From Candidatus Zixiibacteriota bacterium (GTDB taxonomy: Bacteria; Zixibacteria; MSB-5A5; GN15; FEB-12), in NCBI GenBank assembly GCA_040752815.1, contig JBFMGC010000025.1, forward strand, positions 1-42,973: a stretch of 42,973 bases of DNA, written 5' to 3'. How positions within the stretch are numbered: the stretch's first letter is position 1; every line of letters starts with the position of its first letter. This document shows, piece by piece, positions 28,521-36,612 of this stretch. Both the position numbers and the translations under genes were made by a program. A model generated the notes under the pieces. That model saw only the letters and a program-made list of their open reading frames with translations. It was not told the DNA's origin and made no database searches.

Positions 28521-29159
28521 ATGTCACATGAAGAACCGCGGATTATCAGGGTCATCTCTGGATATGATGCAACCGCGACGGGGCATTGGAGTTACTGTGA
28601 ACAAATAGTGAACGCCCATGCAGGCGTACGTTCCTTTTTCTATGCAGCACTGGAACTTCGCCTGTGCATTGAGCGCTTATGTTTCGAGTACTTGGCATTA
28701 CTTACCTATCGACGCAGGAAGCTGAGCAAGTCTGAGCTTAAGCTCTACAAACCAAAGGACATCTTGAAGCGCGTCAACAATGAGAGTCCCGATTTCAAGA
28801 AGAGAATGGACTTTCTCAATGCCCTCCTTGAAGTAAATGGGAGCTGTGAAAGGATGAAGTGTCCAGACACTAGTTGGCTTGAGAAGACACACGGAAAGCT
28901 CGGAGACTATCTTCATGCATACAGGGAGCCTCCGACCCAGGAAGAACTTATCAGATTCGGCGAGTTCGTTAAGGACACCTTGGTTGATCTCAAATCATAT
29001 ATCTACCCGCGAATGAGCATAGTAGACCTGAGACCACATGCTCAGGCGGTGTTCGATGAATATGTTGCGGGAAGGATCACGTTGTCATCTCTGACAAAGC
29101 GACTCGAGATCGCTACGATTCCAATGCATCTAATAAACCCTCCGGGGCGTACAGACTGA
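28521..29159 (+). CDS. Hypothetical protein of unknown family
   Basis: 212 residues, soluble and helical, with no signal peptide or membrane segment. It begins MSHEEPRIIRVISGYD; the mid-part is rich in charged residues (ALLTYRRRKLSKSELKLYKPKDILKRVN) and the end has LSSLTKRLEIATIPMHL. ATG 28521 was chosen because AGGA lies 8 nt upstream; the frame is open to 28398. The region is visibly more AT-rich and uses codons unlike the surrounding genes (AGA, ATA, TTA), and it follows an IS-end-like repeat, suggesting acquisition by transfer. I do not recognise a family. Confidence 0.6.
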   Translation: MSHEEPRIIRVISGYDATATGHWSYCEQIVNAHAGVRSFFYAALELRLCIERLCFEYLALLTYRRRKLSKSELKLYKPKDILKRVNNESPDFKKRMDFLNALLEVNGSCERMKCPDTSWLEKTHGKLGDYLHAYREPPTQEELIRFGEFVKDTLVDLKSYIYPRMSIVDLRPHAQAVFDEYVAGRITLSSLTKRLEIATIPMHLINPPGRTD

Positions 29160-29233
29160 TGTTTAGACAGCGAAGGCGGCATTCAGCGCTTCGTACACGT
29201 TAAGCACTTGTGGCTGTTCTCACCGCGACTACC

Positions 29234-29258
29234 GTCCACCACAGCTTGCTGTCGGTCG
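29234..29258. repeat. Copy of the CCCACAGC-type element
   Basis: CCACCACAGCTTGCTGTCGG, followed by TCGTTGCATT, matches CCCACAGCTTGCTGTGGG plus TCGTTCCATT at 42857-42884 with few changes. It lies beyond the 3' end of secA and is evidence that these elements share flanks as well as arms. Confidence 0.6.
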
Positions 29259-29268
29259 TTGCATTGGC

Positions 29269-32253
29269 CTACCCCCTCGTGCCGTGGCACTTCTTGTACT
29301 TCTTGCCGGAGCCGCACGGACACGGGGCGTTCGGGCTGACCTTGGGCATCTCGCGGCGCACAGTCGCAGCGCGGGTACCTGCCTGTGAGGCCGCTGCCAT
29401 CGGATTTGATTCACCCGCGCCGGTCGGACCGGCAGGAGCTGCGACCGCCGAGCCGCGATACCCCAGGTTGGTCGATTCCTGGTGCGACGCCACCAGATGC
29501 GGCTGCCTTTGCGGCGCACGCGCCTGCTCGGGGATTCGCACTTGCAGTTTGTAGACCAAATTGACGATCTCGCGATCAATTGCGCCGATCATCTTCTCGA
29601 ACATGCCAAACGCCTCGCGCTTGTAAATATCAATCGGCTTACCGATCTGGCCGTGATACGCCCGAAGGCCGATACCGGCACGAAGTTCCTCGATCTCGGA
29701 GAGATGATCCCGCCAGTGGCGGTCGATTGTGGACAGCACCGCATACCGCTCCAACTGGCGCATGATGTCTTCGCCGTAGGCCGCTTCTTTTTGCCTGTAG
29801 AACGCAGTTACCGCGCTATGAATCTTCTCGCGCAGCGACTCGCGGGTAAGCGCCGGTATCTCCTCATCCTTTAGGCGAAGGTCGAACAGGTAGACGTTGC
29901 GAAGTTCCTCGCGCAACCCCGCTAAATTCCAGTTCTCAGGATATTCTTTTTCGGGGCAATGCGGTTCGATCAGGTCATCGAGCACAGTGTCAATCAGCTC
30001 CACCACTTCGTCCTTGATCGACGGCCGCTCCAGAGCGGCGAGACGGCGCTCGTAGATCCACTTGCGCTGGACATTCATAACGTCGTCGTACTCAAGCGTA
30101 TGCTTGCGGATAGCGAAGTTCTGCGCCTCGACTTTTTTCTGCGCTCGTTCGATAGCCCGGGTGACCATCGGGTGCTTGATGACCTCACCTTCCTGCACGC
30201 CGAGACGGTCCATGATCGAGCCGAGGCGGTCGCCGCCGAAGAGGCGCATCAGGTCATCTTCGAGCGAGAGGAAGAACTTCGATGATCCGGGGTCGCCCTG
30301 GCGTCCGGCGCGGCCGCGCAACTGACGGTCAATACGCCGTGATTCATGCCTCTCCGTGCCGACAATGTGCAGCCCGCCTTTGTCGACTACACCCGGTCCG
30401 AGCTTGATATCAGTGCCGCGCCCGGCCATGTTGGTGGCGATAGTCACCGCGCCCGGCTGGCCGGCATAGGCGACAATCTCCGCCTCGCGCTGGTGCTGTT
30501 TGGCGTTGAGCACGTTGTGGTCGATTCCGGTGCGCTTGAGCATGCGGGAAAGCGTTTCCGATACCTCGACCGAGACCGTCCCCACCAGCACCGGACGGCC
30601 CTGGTTGTGCTTCTCGACAATCTCATCGATAATGGCATTGTACTTCTCGCGTCGCGTGCGGTAGATCTCGTCGTCGAGGTCCTCGCGGATGACCGGCAGG
30701 TTGGTCGGGATAACGACAACGTCGAGTTTGTAAATGTCCCAGAACTCACCCGCTTCAGTCTCGGCGGTGCCGGTCATGCCGGCCAGCTTTTCGTACATGC
30801 GGAAATAGTTTTGGAGGGTGATGGTAGCGAGCGTCTGGCTCTCGGCTTCGATCTTAACGCCTTCTTTGGCCTCTATCGCCTGGTGCAGACCGTCGGAGTA
30901 GCGCCGGCCGGGGAGAATGCGGCCGGTGAATTCGTCGACAATCATCACCCGCCCTTCCTGAATCACATACTCGACATCTTTCTCATATAGGGTGTAGGCA
31001 CGGAGTAGTTGATTGATGGCGTGAACTTTCTCCGAGCGCTCGGCGTGAAGTCGGTACGCCTCGTCGGTCTTCTTCTTGCGCTCTTCCTCCGATAACGACA
31101 TGTCCCCATCTATTTCCGAGAGCATGGTCGACAGGTCGGGAATCTCGAACAGAAGCTGCTCGGCGCGGGGAAGCTGGGCGGTGCCGAGATCGGTGATGAC
31201 TATGGCGTGTTCGCGCTCGTCCATGTAGTAATAGAGGCGGTCGTCGATTTCATGCAGCTTTTTCTCGCGCATGTACGACGATTCCACCTCGGTCTTGAGC
31301 TTCTGCATGCCGGTTTCTTTGAGGAGCTTGAGAAGCCGTTTATTCTTCGGCGAGCCGCGACCGACCGTCAGGAGCAGTGTCCCCAGCTCGAATTCGTCAT
31401 CGGCCTTGCCGGATTCCGCCAACTGCTCGGCCTTAGTCATCATCTCGTTGATCAGCGCCAGTTGCTTGCGGGCGAGCTCCGAGACGGTCGGTTTCATCTC
31501 GCGGTAGCGGTCATGTACCGTGGAGGCCTCGACAATACCGGAGATAATCAGCGGCGTGCGGGCCTCGTCGATCAGAATTGAATCGACCTCGTCGATGATG
31601 GCGTAATTGTAGCCGCGATGTACCCGGTCTTCGGCGCGCTGGGCCATGTTGTCGCGGAGGTAGTCGAAACCGAACTCGTTGGCGGTTCCGAAGGTTATAT
31701 CGCACTGGTACATCTGGCGGCGCTCGGCGTTGGTCATCTGGTTCTGGATGACACCGACCGTCAGGCCGAGATACTTGTAGATCTGGCCCATCCACTCGCT
31801 GTCGCGCAGGGCGAGGTAGTCGTTGACGGTGACGACGTGCACGCCCCTTCCGGTCAGGGCGTTCAGATAGGTCGCCAGTGTGGCGACCAGCGTTTTCCCC
31901 TCGCCGGTGGCCATCTCGGCGATCTTGCCCTCGTGCAGGACGACACCGCCCAGCAACTGGCAGTCGAAATGGACCATGTTCCATTCGGTGGAAATACCGG
32001 CCACACTCCAGGTCTGCCCGACATGACGACGACAGGCCTCTTTGACCACCGCAAATGCCTCGGGCAAAAGCGCATCGAGCGGTTCGCCGTCAGCAAGGCG
32101 CTTGCGGAACTCATCGGTTTTCGACCGGAGCTGTTCCTCGGAGAGGTCCGCGAGCTGGGCGAAGTGCTCGTTTACTTCAAGCGCGGTGGGGGTGAGGCGT
32201 TTGACCTCGCGATCGTGCTTGGTGCCGAAAATCTTGGTCAGCAGGTTTTTCAT
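29269..32253 (-). CDS. secA: Preprotein translocase ATPase SecA
   Basis: 994-residue motor that drives unfolded preproteins through SecYEG. Walker A is MATGEGKT (K120) and Walker B is VDSILIDEARTPLIIS. NMAGRGTDIKLGPGV and GTERHESRRIDRQLRGRAGRQGDPG give helicase motifs V and VI. The C-terminal zinc finger CPCGSGKKYKKCHG uses C978, C980, C989 and H990 and normally contacts SecB and lipids. Standard length for bacteria with the C-terminal linker. The ATG at 32253 is canonical (MKNLLTKIFGTKHDREVKRL). It is transcribed alone, divergent from rsgA. Relevant to export of the many secreted proteins here. Confidence 0.99.
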   Translation of the reverse strand: MKNLLTKIFGTKHDREVKRLTPTALEVNEHFAQLADLSEEQLRSKTDEFRKRLADGEPLDALLPEAFAVVKEACRRHVGQTWSVAGISTEWNMVHFDCQLLGGVVLHEGKIAEMATGEGKTLVATLATYLNALTGRGVHVVTVNDYLALRDSEWMGQIYKYLGLTVGVIQNQMTNAERRQMYQCDITFGTANEFGFDYLRDNMAQRAEDRVHRGYNYAIIDEVDSILIDEARTPLIISGIVEASTVHDRYREMKPTVSELARKQLALINEMMTKAEQLAESGKADDEFELGTLLLTVGRGSPKNKRLLKLLKETGMQKLKTEVESSYMREKKLHEIDDRLYYYMDEREHAIVITDLGTAQLPRAEQLLFEIPDLSTMLSEIDGDMSLSEEERKKKTDEAYRLHAERSEKVHAINQLLRAYTLYEKDVEYVIQEGRVMIVDEFTGRILPGRRYSDGLHQAIEAKEGVKIEAESQTLATITLQNYFRMYEKLAGMTGTAETEAGEFWDIYKLDVVVIPTNLPVIREDLDDEIYRTRREKYNAIIDEIVEKHNQGRPVLVGTVSVEVSETLSRMLKRTGIDHNVLNAKQHQREAEIVAYAGQPGAVTIATNMAGRGTDIKLGPGVVDKGGLHIVGTERHESRRIDRQLRGRAGRQGDPGSSKFFLSLEDDLMRLFGGDRLGSIMDRLGVQEGEVIKHPMVTRAIERAQKKVEAQNFAIRKHTLEYDDVMNVQRKWIYERRLAALERPSIKDEVVELIDTVLDDLIEPHCPEKEYPENWNLAGLREELRNVYLFDLRLKDEEIPALTRESLREKIHSAVTAFYRQKEAAYGEDIMRQLERYAVLSTIDRHWRDHLSEIEELRAGIGLRAYHGQIGKPIDIYKREAFGMFEKMIGAIDREIVNLVYKLQVRIPEQARAPQRQPHLVASHQESTNLGYRGSAVAAPAGPTGAGESNPMAAASQAGTRAATVRREMPKVSPNAPCPCGSGKKYKKCHGTRG

Positions 32254-32331
32254 TAGTCACCCGTTTTCTTATACCGGTCAGGGAAGAATACGAAAACAAC
32301 GCAGTCAAGGCAATTGGTGCGACAATAGTAG

Positions 32332-32421
32332 GTCGGGGCCCTCGTGGTCCCGACATTTGCCACAGTGCTGCAAGGCTGCAGACGAGGGTCCGCCGTGGCG
32401 AGCGGGTCCGGACTAGGACCC
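32332..32421. repeat. GTCGGG-type palindromes between secA and rsgA
   Basis: GTCGGGGCC-CTCGT-GGTCCCGAC (32332-32354, one mismatch) and GGGTCC-GGACTA-GGACCC (32404-32421, perfect) lie in the 278-bp divergent gap. No clear promoter was picked out. Confidence 0.5.
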
Positions 32422-32531
32422 GACGCAACACACCTCGCTTGTGAGACGGGCTTAACTGGCCCGCCGCGCACCATACAATCAACACACTCCAACAAGTTGT
32501 TTCCCCAGTTAGTATTGGTTATTTTCTCCCC

Positions 32532-33437
32532 ATGTCAGATTCTGTACGTGGTGTGGTGGTATCCAGCCGAGGTAAGCGGTTTGAGGTTCTGGCCGAGGAT
32601 CACTCTCGCTGGCAGTGCGAGGTCAGGCAGAAAGTCAAGAAGGATGCCGAGCAGACGACCCCGGTTGCGGTCGGCGACGACGTGCTGTTTACCCGCGCAC
32701 TTGAAGGCACCGGCGCGATAGATCAAGTCCTGCCCCGCCGCACGGTCTTCGTCAGGCCGCTGAAACGAAGCTCCACTATACAGCAGGTCATTGCTGCCAA
32801 CCTCGACCAACTGGCGGTGGTGGCATCGGTGCGCTCGCCGGTTCTCCGAACCGGGTTGGTGGATAGGTGCCTGGTAGCGGCACAATACGGTCGCCTGGAT
32901 CCGCTGATCATCTTCAATAAGATCGATCTCGGCGCCGAGCCGGATTTCGAGAGCATCTTGCGGGGTTATCGCGCGATTGGTTATCCCGTGTTCGTGGTGT
33001 CCGCTCTCACAGGTGCCGGTCTGGACACACTTATACCAGCGCTGGCTAATCATCGCACTCTATTTACCGGGCATTCGGGTGTGGGCAAGTCCGCGCTCTT
33101 AAACCGGTTGATTCCGGGAGTGGACATTCGCACGCGAGAAGTCTCCGATTATTCTGATCGCGGCAGACACACCACTAGCACGATCGAGCTTTATGAGCTA
33201 CCGACCGGCGGCTTCGCCGTTGACTCGCCCGGTCTCAAAGTGATGGGTCTATGGGAGCTAACCGCGGATGACCTGGCCGATTTCTACCCCGACTTTGAAA
33301 AGTATCTGGGCCAGTGCCGCTTCAACCCCTGCTCACATTCGCATGAGCCGGGATGTGCGGTGAAGACCGCGGTGGAAACCGGCGAGATCGCGCGTTTCCG
33401 CTACGACAACTACCTCATCATAAAAGAGAGTTTGTAG
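32532..33437 (+). CDS. rsgA: Ribosome small-subunit-dependent GTPase A
   Basis: 301 residues, a circularly permuted GTPase that checks late 30S maturation. After an N-terminal OB-fold, the motifs appear in permuted order: G4 NKID (129-132), G5-like VSAL, G1 GHSGVGKS (180-187), then G2 near HTT (213-215) and G3 DSPG (231-234). The C-terminal zinc site is C262, C267, H269 and C275 (C-x4-C-x-H-x5-C). The start ATG 32532 has only a weak upstream purine run. It is the first of a long plus-strand run ending with pyrF. Confidence 0.97.
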   Translation: MSDSVRGVVVSSRGKRFEVLAEDHSRWQCEVRQKVKKDAEQTTPVAVGDDVLFTRALEGTGAIDQVLPRRTVFVRPLKRSSTIQQVIAANLDQLAVVASVRSPVLRTGLVDRCLVAAQYGRLDPLIIFNKIDLGAEPDFESILRGYRAIGYPVFVVSALTGAGLDTLIPALANHRTLFTGHSGVGKSALLNRLIPGVDIRTREVSDYSDRGRHTTSTIELYELPTGGFAVDSPGLKVMGLWELTADDLADFYPDFEKYLGQCRFNPCSHSHEPGCAVKTAVETGEIARFRYDNYLIIKESL

Positions 33438-33543
33438 CCGACGGCAGGTCAGGCTGCGGCGCCATCTGCCGATAATTGACACAACAGGAAACCCCGGAGT
33501 CAGTCCGGCGGTTGTGACTAACTGAAACCGGAGAATTCAGAGC

Positions 33544-35712
33544 ATGGCCAGATTCAAACTCGCCTTTGGCATACATAACCACCAGCCGGTCGGAAACTTT
33601 ACCGCCATATTCGAAGAGGCCCATCAAAAAGCCTACTCGCCCTTTGTCCAGTTGCTGAGCGAGTTTCCCGCGATTAGGCTATCGCTGCATCAGTCGGGCA
33701 TCCTCTGGGATTGGCAGAAGGCGGTGCACTCCGAATACTTTCAGCAGATCGGTAGACTCGTCGATCGCGGCCAGATCGAATTGATGACTGGCGGCTTCTA
33801 CGAACCGATACTCACGTCGATCCCCCAGCGTGACGCGCTTGGCCAGATCAGAAAGCTCACCGACTACCTGGGCTCGCATTTTGGCTGCAACCCCGACGGA
33901 CTCTGGCTGACCGAGCGAATCTGGGAGCCGCACCTACCGAAACTCCTCGCCGAGGCGGGGATTCGCTATCTTCCTGTCGACGATACGCACTTCATATACG
34001 CCGGTTTCGAACAGGCCCAACTGACCGGGCCGTTCCTCACCGAGGATGAAGGCCGCGCCGTCACCCTGTTGCCAATTCAAAAACGCCTGCGTTACCTGAT
34101 CCCCTTTGGAGATGTAGAAGAGGTAATGTCCGATCTTCGTTCCAGGGCCTCGTTGGATCAATCGGGGATGGCTGTATATGCCGATGACGGCGAGAAGTTC
34201 GGGGTCTGGCCCAAGACCTATGAGCATTGTTATCGCGACGGCTGGCTGAGGCGGTTTTTCGAAGCGCTCGCACGCGAATCGGACTGGCTTGAGGTTGTTC
34301 CGCTGGGCGAGGCGGCGTCAACCGGGCCGGCCGGTCGGGCGTATTTGCCGACCGCATCCTACGAAGAAATGCTCCACTGGGCTTTGCCGCCGGTGGCGTT
34401 TGTTGACTATGAGCATTTCGAGCAGTGGCTCAAGAGCTGCGGCAAGAAGGAGCAGTTCGGCCGGTTTGTTCGCGGCGGCCACTGGCGGGGGTTCCTGGCT
34501 AAGTACGAGGAATCAAACCTGATGCACAAAAAGATGCTGCGCATTTCGGATCGTCTCGCCGCGCTCGAAAAGCAACCGCATCCCAGTCATGCCGATTTGT
34601 CGGCCATTCGCGAACACTTGTACGCATCGCAGTGTAACTGCCCCTACTGGCACGGCGTATTCGGCGGCTTGTACCTGCCGCATATCAGACAAGGCGTGTA
34701 TAGTCATATGGTCAAAGCGACAGCTGCGTTGCAGGAACAGTCGCCGTCGGCAGCTACGCTGACGGTTGAAGACTACGATCGCGATGGCCACGATGAGATT
34801 CTGTTTGAGAGTCGATCTCTCGGCGCTATAATCAAACCGCGTCGCGGCGGCATGTTGATTGAGTTATGTCTAAACGCCCACGGTTTTAACCTGACCGATA
34901 CGCTGACCCGGCGGCGCGAAGGGTATCACCTCAGGCTTGACAGAGCTGTCCACCCGAATAAGGCCGCCGGGCAGGCATCGATTCATGACTTGGTGCTCGC
35001 GAAAGAAGAGGGACTGAAAAACTACCTGGTCGACGATTGGTATCTCAAACGCTGTTTTGTCGACCATTTCTTCGCTGCCGATACCGATCTGGCCCGCTTC
35101 CGAACCGGGCGGTTCGGTGAGGAGGGGGATTTTATCCTCGAGCCGTACACCTGGCGTGTCGATGAGCATAGCCTGAGTGTGTCTATGCGCCGCGACGGGT
35201 TTGTTCGCCGGACCGATGGCGAGTTTGCCGTTACAGTGATCAAACAATTGCGTTTTCGTGCGGACTCCGAGGCCTTCGAGGTTTCATACGAATTAACAGC
35301 CCCGCATTCGGCGGGTCTGGGGGTATCCTTCGGGGTTGAAAACAACTTCAACTTCCAGGCAGGACACGCGGAGGATCGGTTTGTCGTGGTCGACGGCCGT
35401 CGCCCGGTCGAGGGTTTCCTCGATTCGGTCGGTGCTTCGCCGTCCGCGCAGTCAATCGCCCTAGTGGATGAATATCGGTCAATCGCGGTGGCGGTGACCT
35501 CGGACCAACCGTCGGAACTCTGGCGCCTGCCGATATTCACGGTGTCTCTGTCTGAGGGCGGTTTCGAGAAGGTTTACCAGGGGACAACTACAGTTCACAG
35601 GTTCGCCCTTCGCCTCAGCGCTGCCCCAATTCGGCTGAGCTTTTCTGTCCGCGCGGGCGAGATGAGCCGCGTCCTGCCATCTGCTTATGCCACCGCAGCG
35701 CTGCCGGGATGA
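33544..35712 (+). CDS. GH57 4-alpha-glucanotransferase / alpha-amylase-type glucan enzyme
   Basis: 722 residues, cytoplasmic (no signal peptide), remodelling alpha-1,4-glucans. GH57 landmarks: HNHQPVG (11-17), GGFYEP (83-88), catalytic nucleophile E124 in WLTERIWEP, acid/base D214 in YADDGEKFGVWP, and a later YASQCNCPYWHG. These match Thermococcus litoralis 4-alpha-glucanotransferase (E123, D214) almost position for position. Later parts correspond to DUF1925/DUF1926-type C-terminal beta domains. Likely part of glycogen or maltodextrin turnover; no other glycogen genes lie nearby. ATG 33544 has GGAG upstream. Downstream, 71 bp later, is the sirtuin gene. Confidence 0.92.
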   Translation: MARFKLAFGIHNHQPVGNFTAIFEEAHQKAYSPFVQLLSEFPAIRLSLHQSGILWDWQKAVHSEYFQQIGRLVDRGQIELMTGGFYEPILTSIPQRDALGQIRKLTDYLGSHFGCNPDGLWLTERIWEPHLPKLLAEAGIRYLPVDDTHFIYAGFEQAQLTGPFLTEDEGRAVTLLPIQKRLRYLIPFGDVEEVMSDLRSRASLDQSGMAVYADDGEKFGVWPKTYEHCYRDGWLRRFFEALARESDWLEVVPLGEAASTGPAGRAYLPTASYEEMLHWALPPVAFVDYEHFEQWLKSCGKKEQFGRFVRGGHWRGFLAKYEESNLMHKKMLRISDRLAALEKQPHPSHADLSAIREHLYASQCNCPYWHGVFGGLYLPHIRQGVYSHMVKATAALQEQSPSAATLTVEDYDRDGHDEILFESRSLGAIIKPRRGGMLIELCLNAHGFNLTDTLTRRREGYHLRLDRAVHPNKAAGQASIHDLVLAKEEGLKNYLVDDWYLKRCFVDHFFAADTDLARFRTGRFGEEGDFILEPYTWRVDEHSLSVSMRRDGFVRRTDGEFAVTVIKQLRFRADSEAFEVSYELTAPHSAGLGVSFGVENNFNFQAGHAEDRFVVVDGRRPVEGFLDSVGASPSAQSIALVDEYRSIAVAVTSDQPSELWRLPIFTVSLSEGGFEKVYQGTTTVHRFALRLSAAPIRLSFSVRAGEMSRVLPSAYATAALPG

Positions 35713-35783
35713 GTAGCCCGATAACCCACCCGCCACGCAATTGATCTTTGCTTTTGACCCGAGCGGCAATATCTTGCGAGGCG

Positions 35784-36536
35784 ATGCTCGATCAAGTAAT
35801 CAAGGTCGTCGCGAACTGTTCCAGCGCGGCCGTATTGACCGGCGCCGGCATCTCGGCGGAGTCCGGCGTACCTACTTTTCGTGCTCAGGAAGGACTCTGG
35901 AAGAAGTTTCGCCCCGAGGAGCTGGCCACTATGGACGCCTTCCTGGCCAATCCGGGGATCGTCTGGGAGTGGTACAACTGGCGTCGCCGCCTCATTGCCG
36001 ATGCCCGGCCCAACCCCGGTCATTATGCCCTACGGGATCTGGAGGCGTGTTTCGACGATTTCACCGTGATCACTCAAAACGTCGATAACCTCCACCGGCT
36101 GGCCGGGTCCACCCGCATTCTTGAATTGCACGGCAACATCTATCGAAACAAATGCGCCGATTGTAGTCGCCAGTTCGGCGCCGAAACGGACATTGACCCC
36201 GCCGCTATCCCAACGTGTCCCCAGTGCGGCGGCAAGATTCGCCCCGACGTGGTCTGGTTCGGGGAAATGCTGCCGCAGCAGGTAATCGAGGAAGCCTTCC
36301 GCAAGGCAGAGCAGGTCGAGGTCTTCTTTGCCGTGGGAACATCGGCAATAGTCCACCCGGCGGCATCACTGCCGCTTGTGGGTAAGCGGCATGGAGCCGC
36401 CCTAATCGAGGTCAATCCCGAACGTACCCCCTTGAGCGAATATGCTGATTTTAGCTTCCAGGCCAAATCAGGAGAACTGCTGCCGGAACTGGTTACCAGG
36501 CTCATGGCGGCAAGGCTGCCGGGGACGATGAAATGA
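35784..36536 (+). CDS. NAD-dependent protein deacylase (Sir2 family, class III-like)
   Basis: 250 residues. NAD-binding LTGAGISAESGVPTFR (18-33), TQNVDNLH (97-104), catalytic H116 in LHGN, zinc ligands C124, C127, C145 and C148, and VWFGEMLP are all present. Y64 and R67 in WYNWRRRL match the Y-x-x-R pair of class III sirtuins (Sirt5, CobB), which bind the carboxylate of succinyl- or malonyl-lysine, so desuccinylase activity is likely in addition to deacetylation. The ATG at 35784 was chosen by alignment with family N-termini; a TTG at 35748 would add 12 residues. It lies between the GH57 and lipoprotein genes. Confidence 0.94.
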   Translation: MLDQVIKVVANCSSAAVLTGAGISAESGVPTFRAQEGLWKKFRPEELATMDAFLANPGIVWEWYNWRRRLIADARPNPGHYALRDLEACFDDFTVITQNVDNLHRLAGSTRILELHGNIYRNKCADCSRQFGAETDIDPAAIPTCPQCGGKIRPDVVWFGEMLPQQVIEEAFRKAEQVEVFFAVGTSAIVHPAASLPLVGKRHGAALIEVNPERTPLSEYADFSFQAKSGELLPELVTRLMAARLPGTMK

Positions 36537-36612
36537 CTGCAATGGCAAACCGTGAACGTACCCGTTCCATGACTGTAGAAGAAGCAGGGCCCGGCGCGTT
36601 CGGCTCTATACT

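Noticed and set aside
30346-32256. Long antisense frames opposite secA
   Set aside because: secA is unambiguous; GC-rich codon structure leaves open frames on the other strand.
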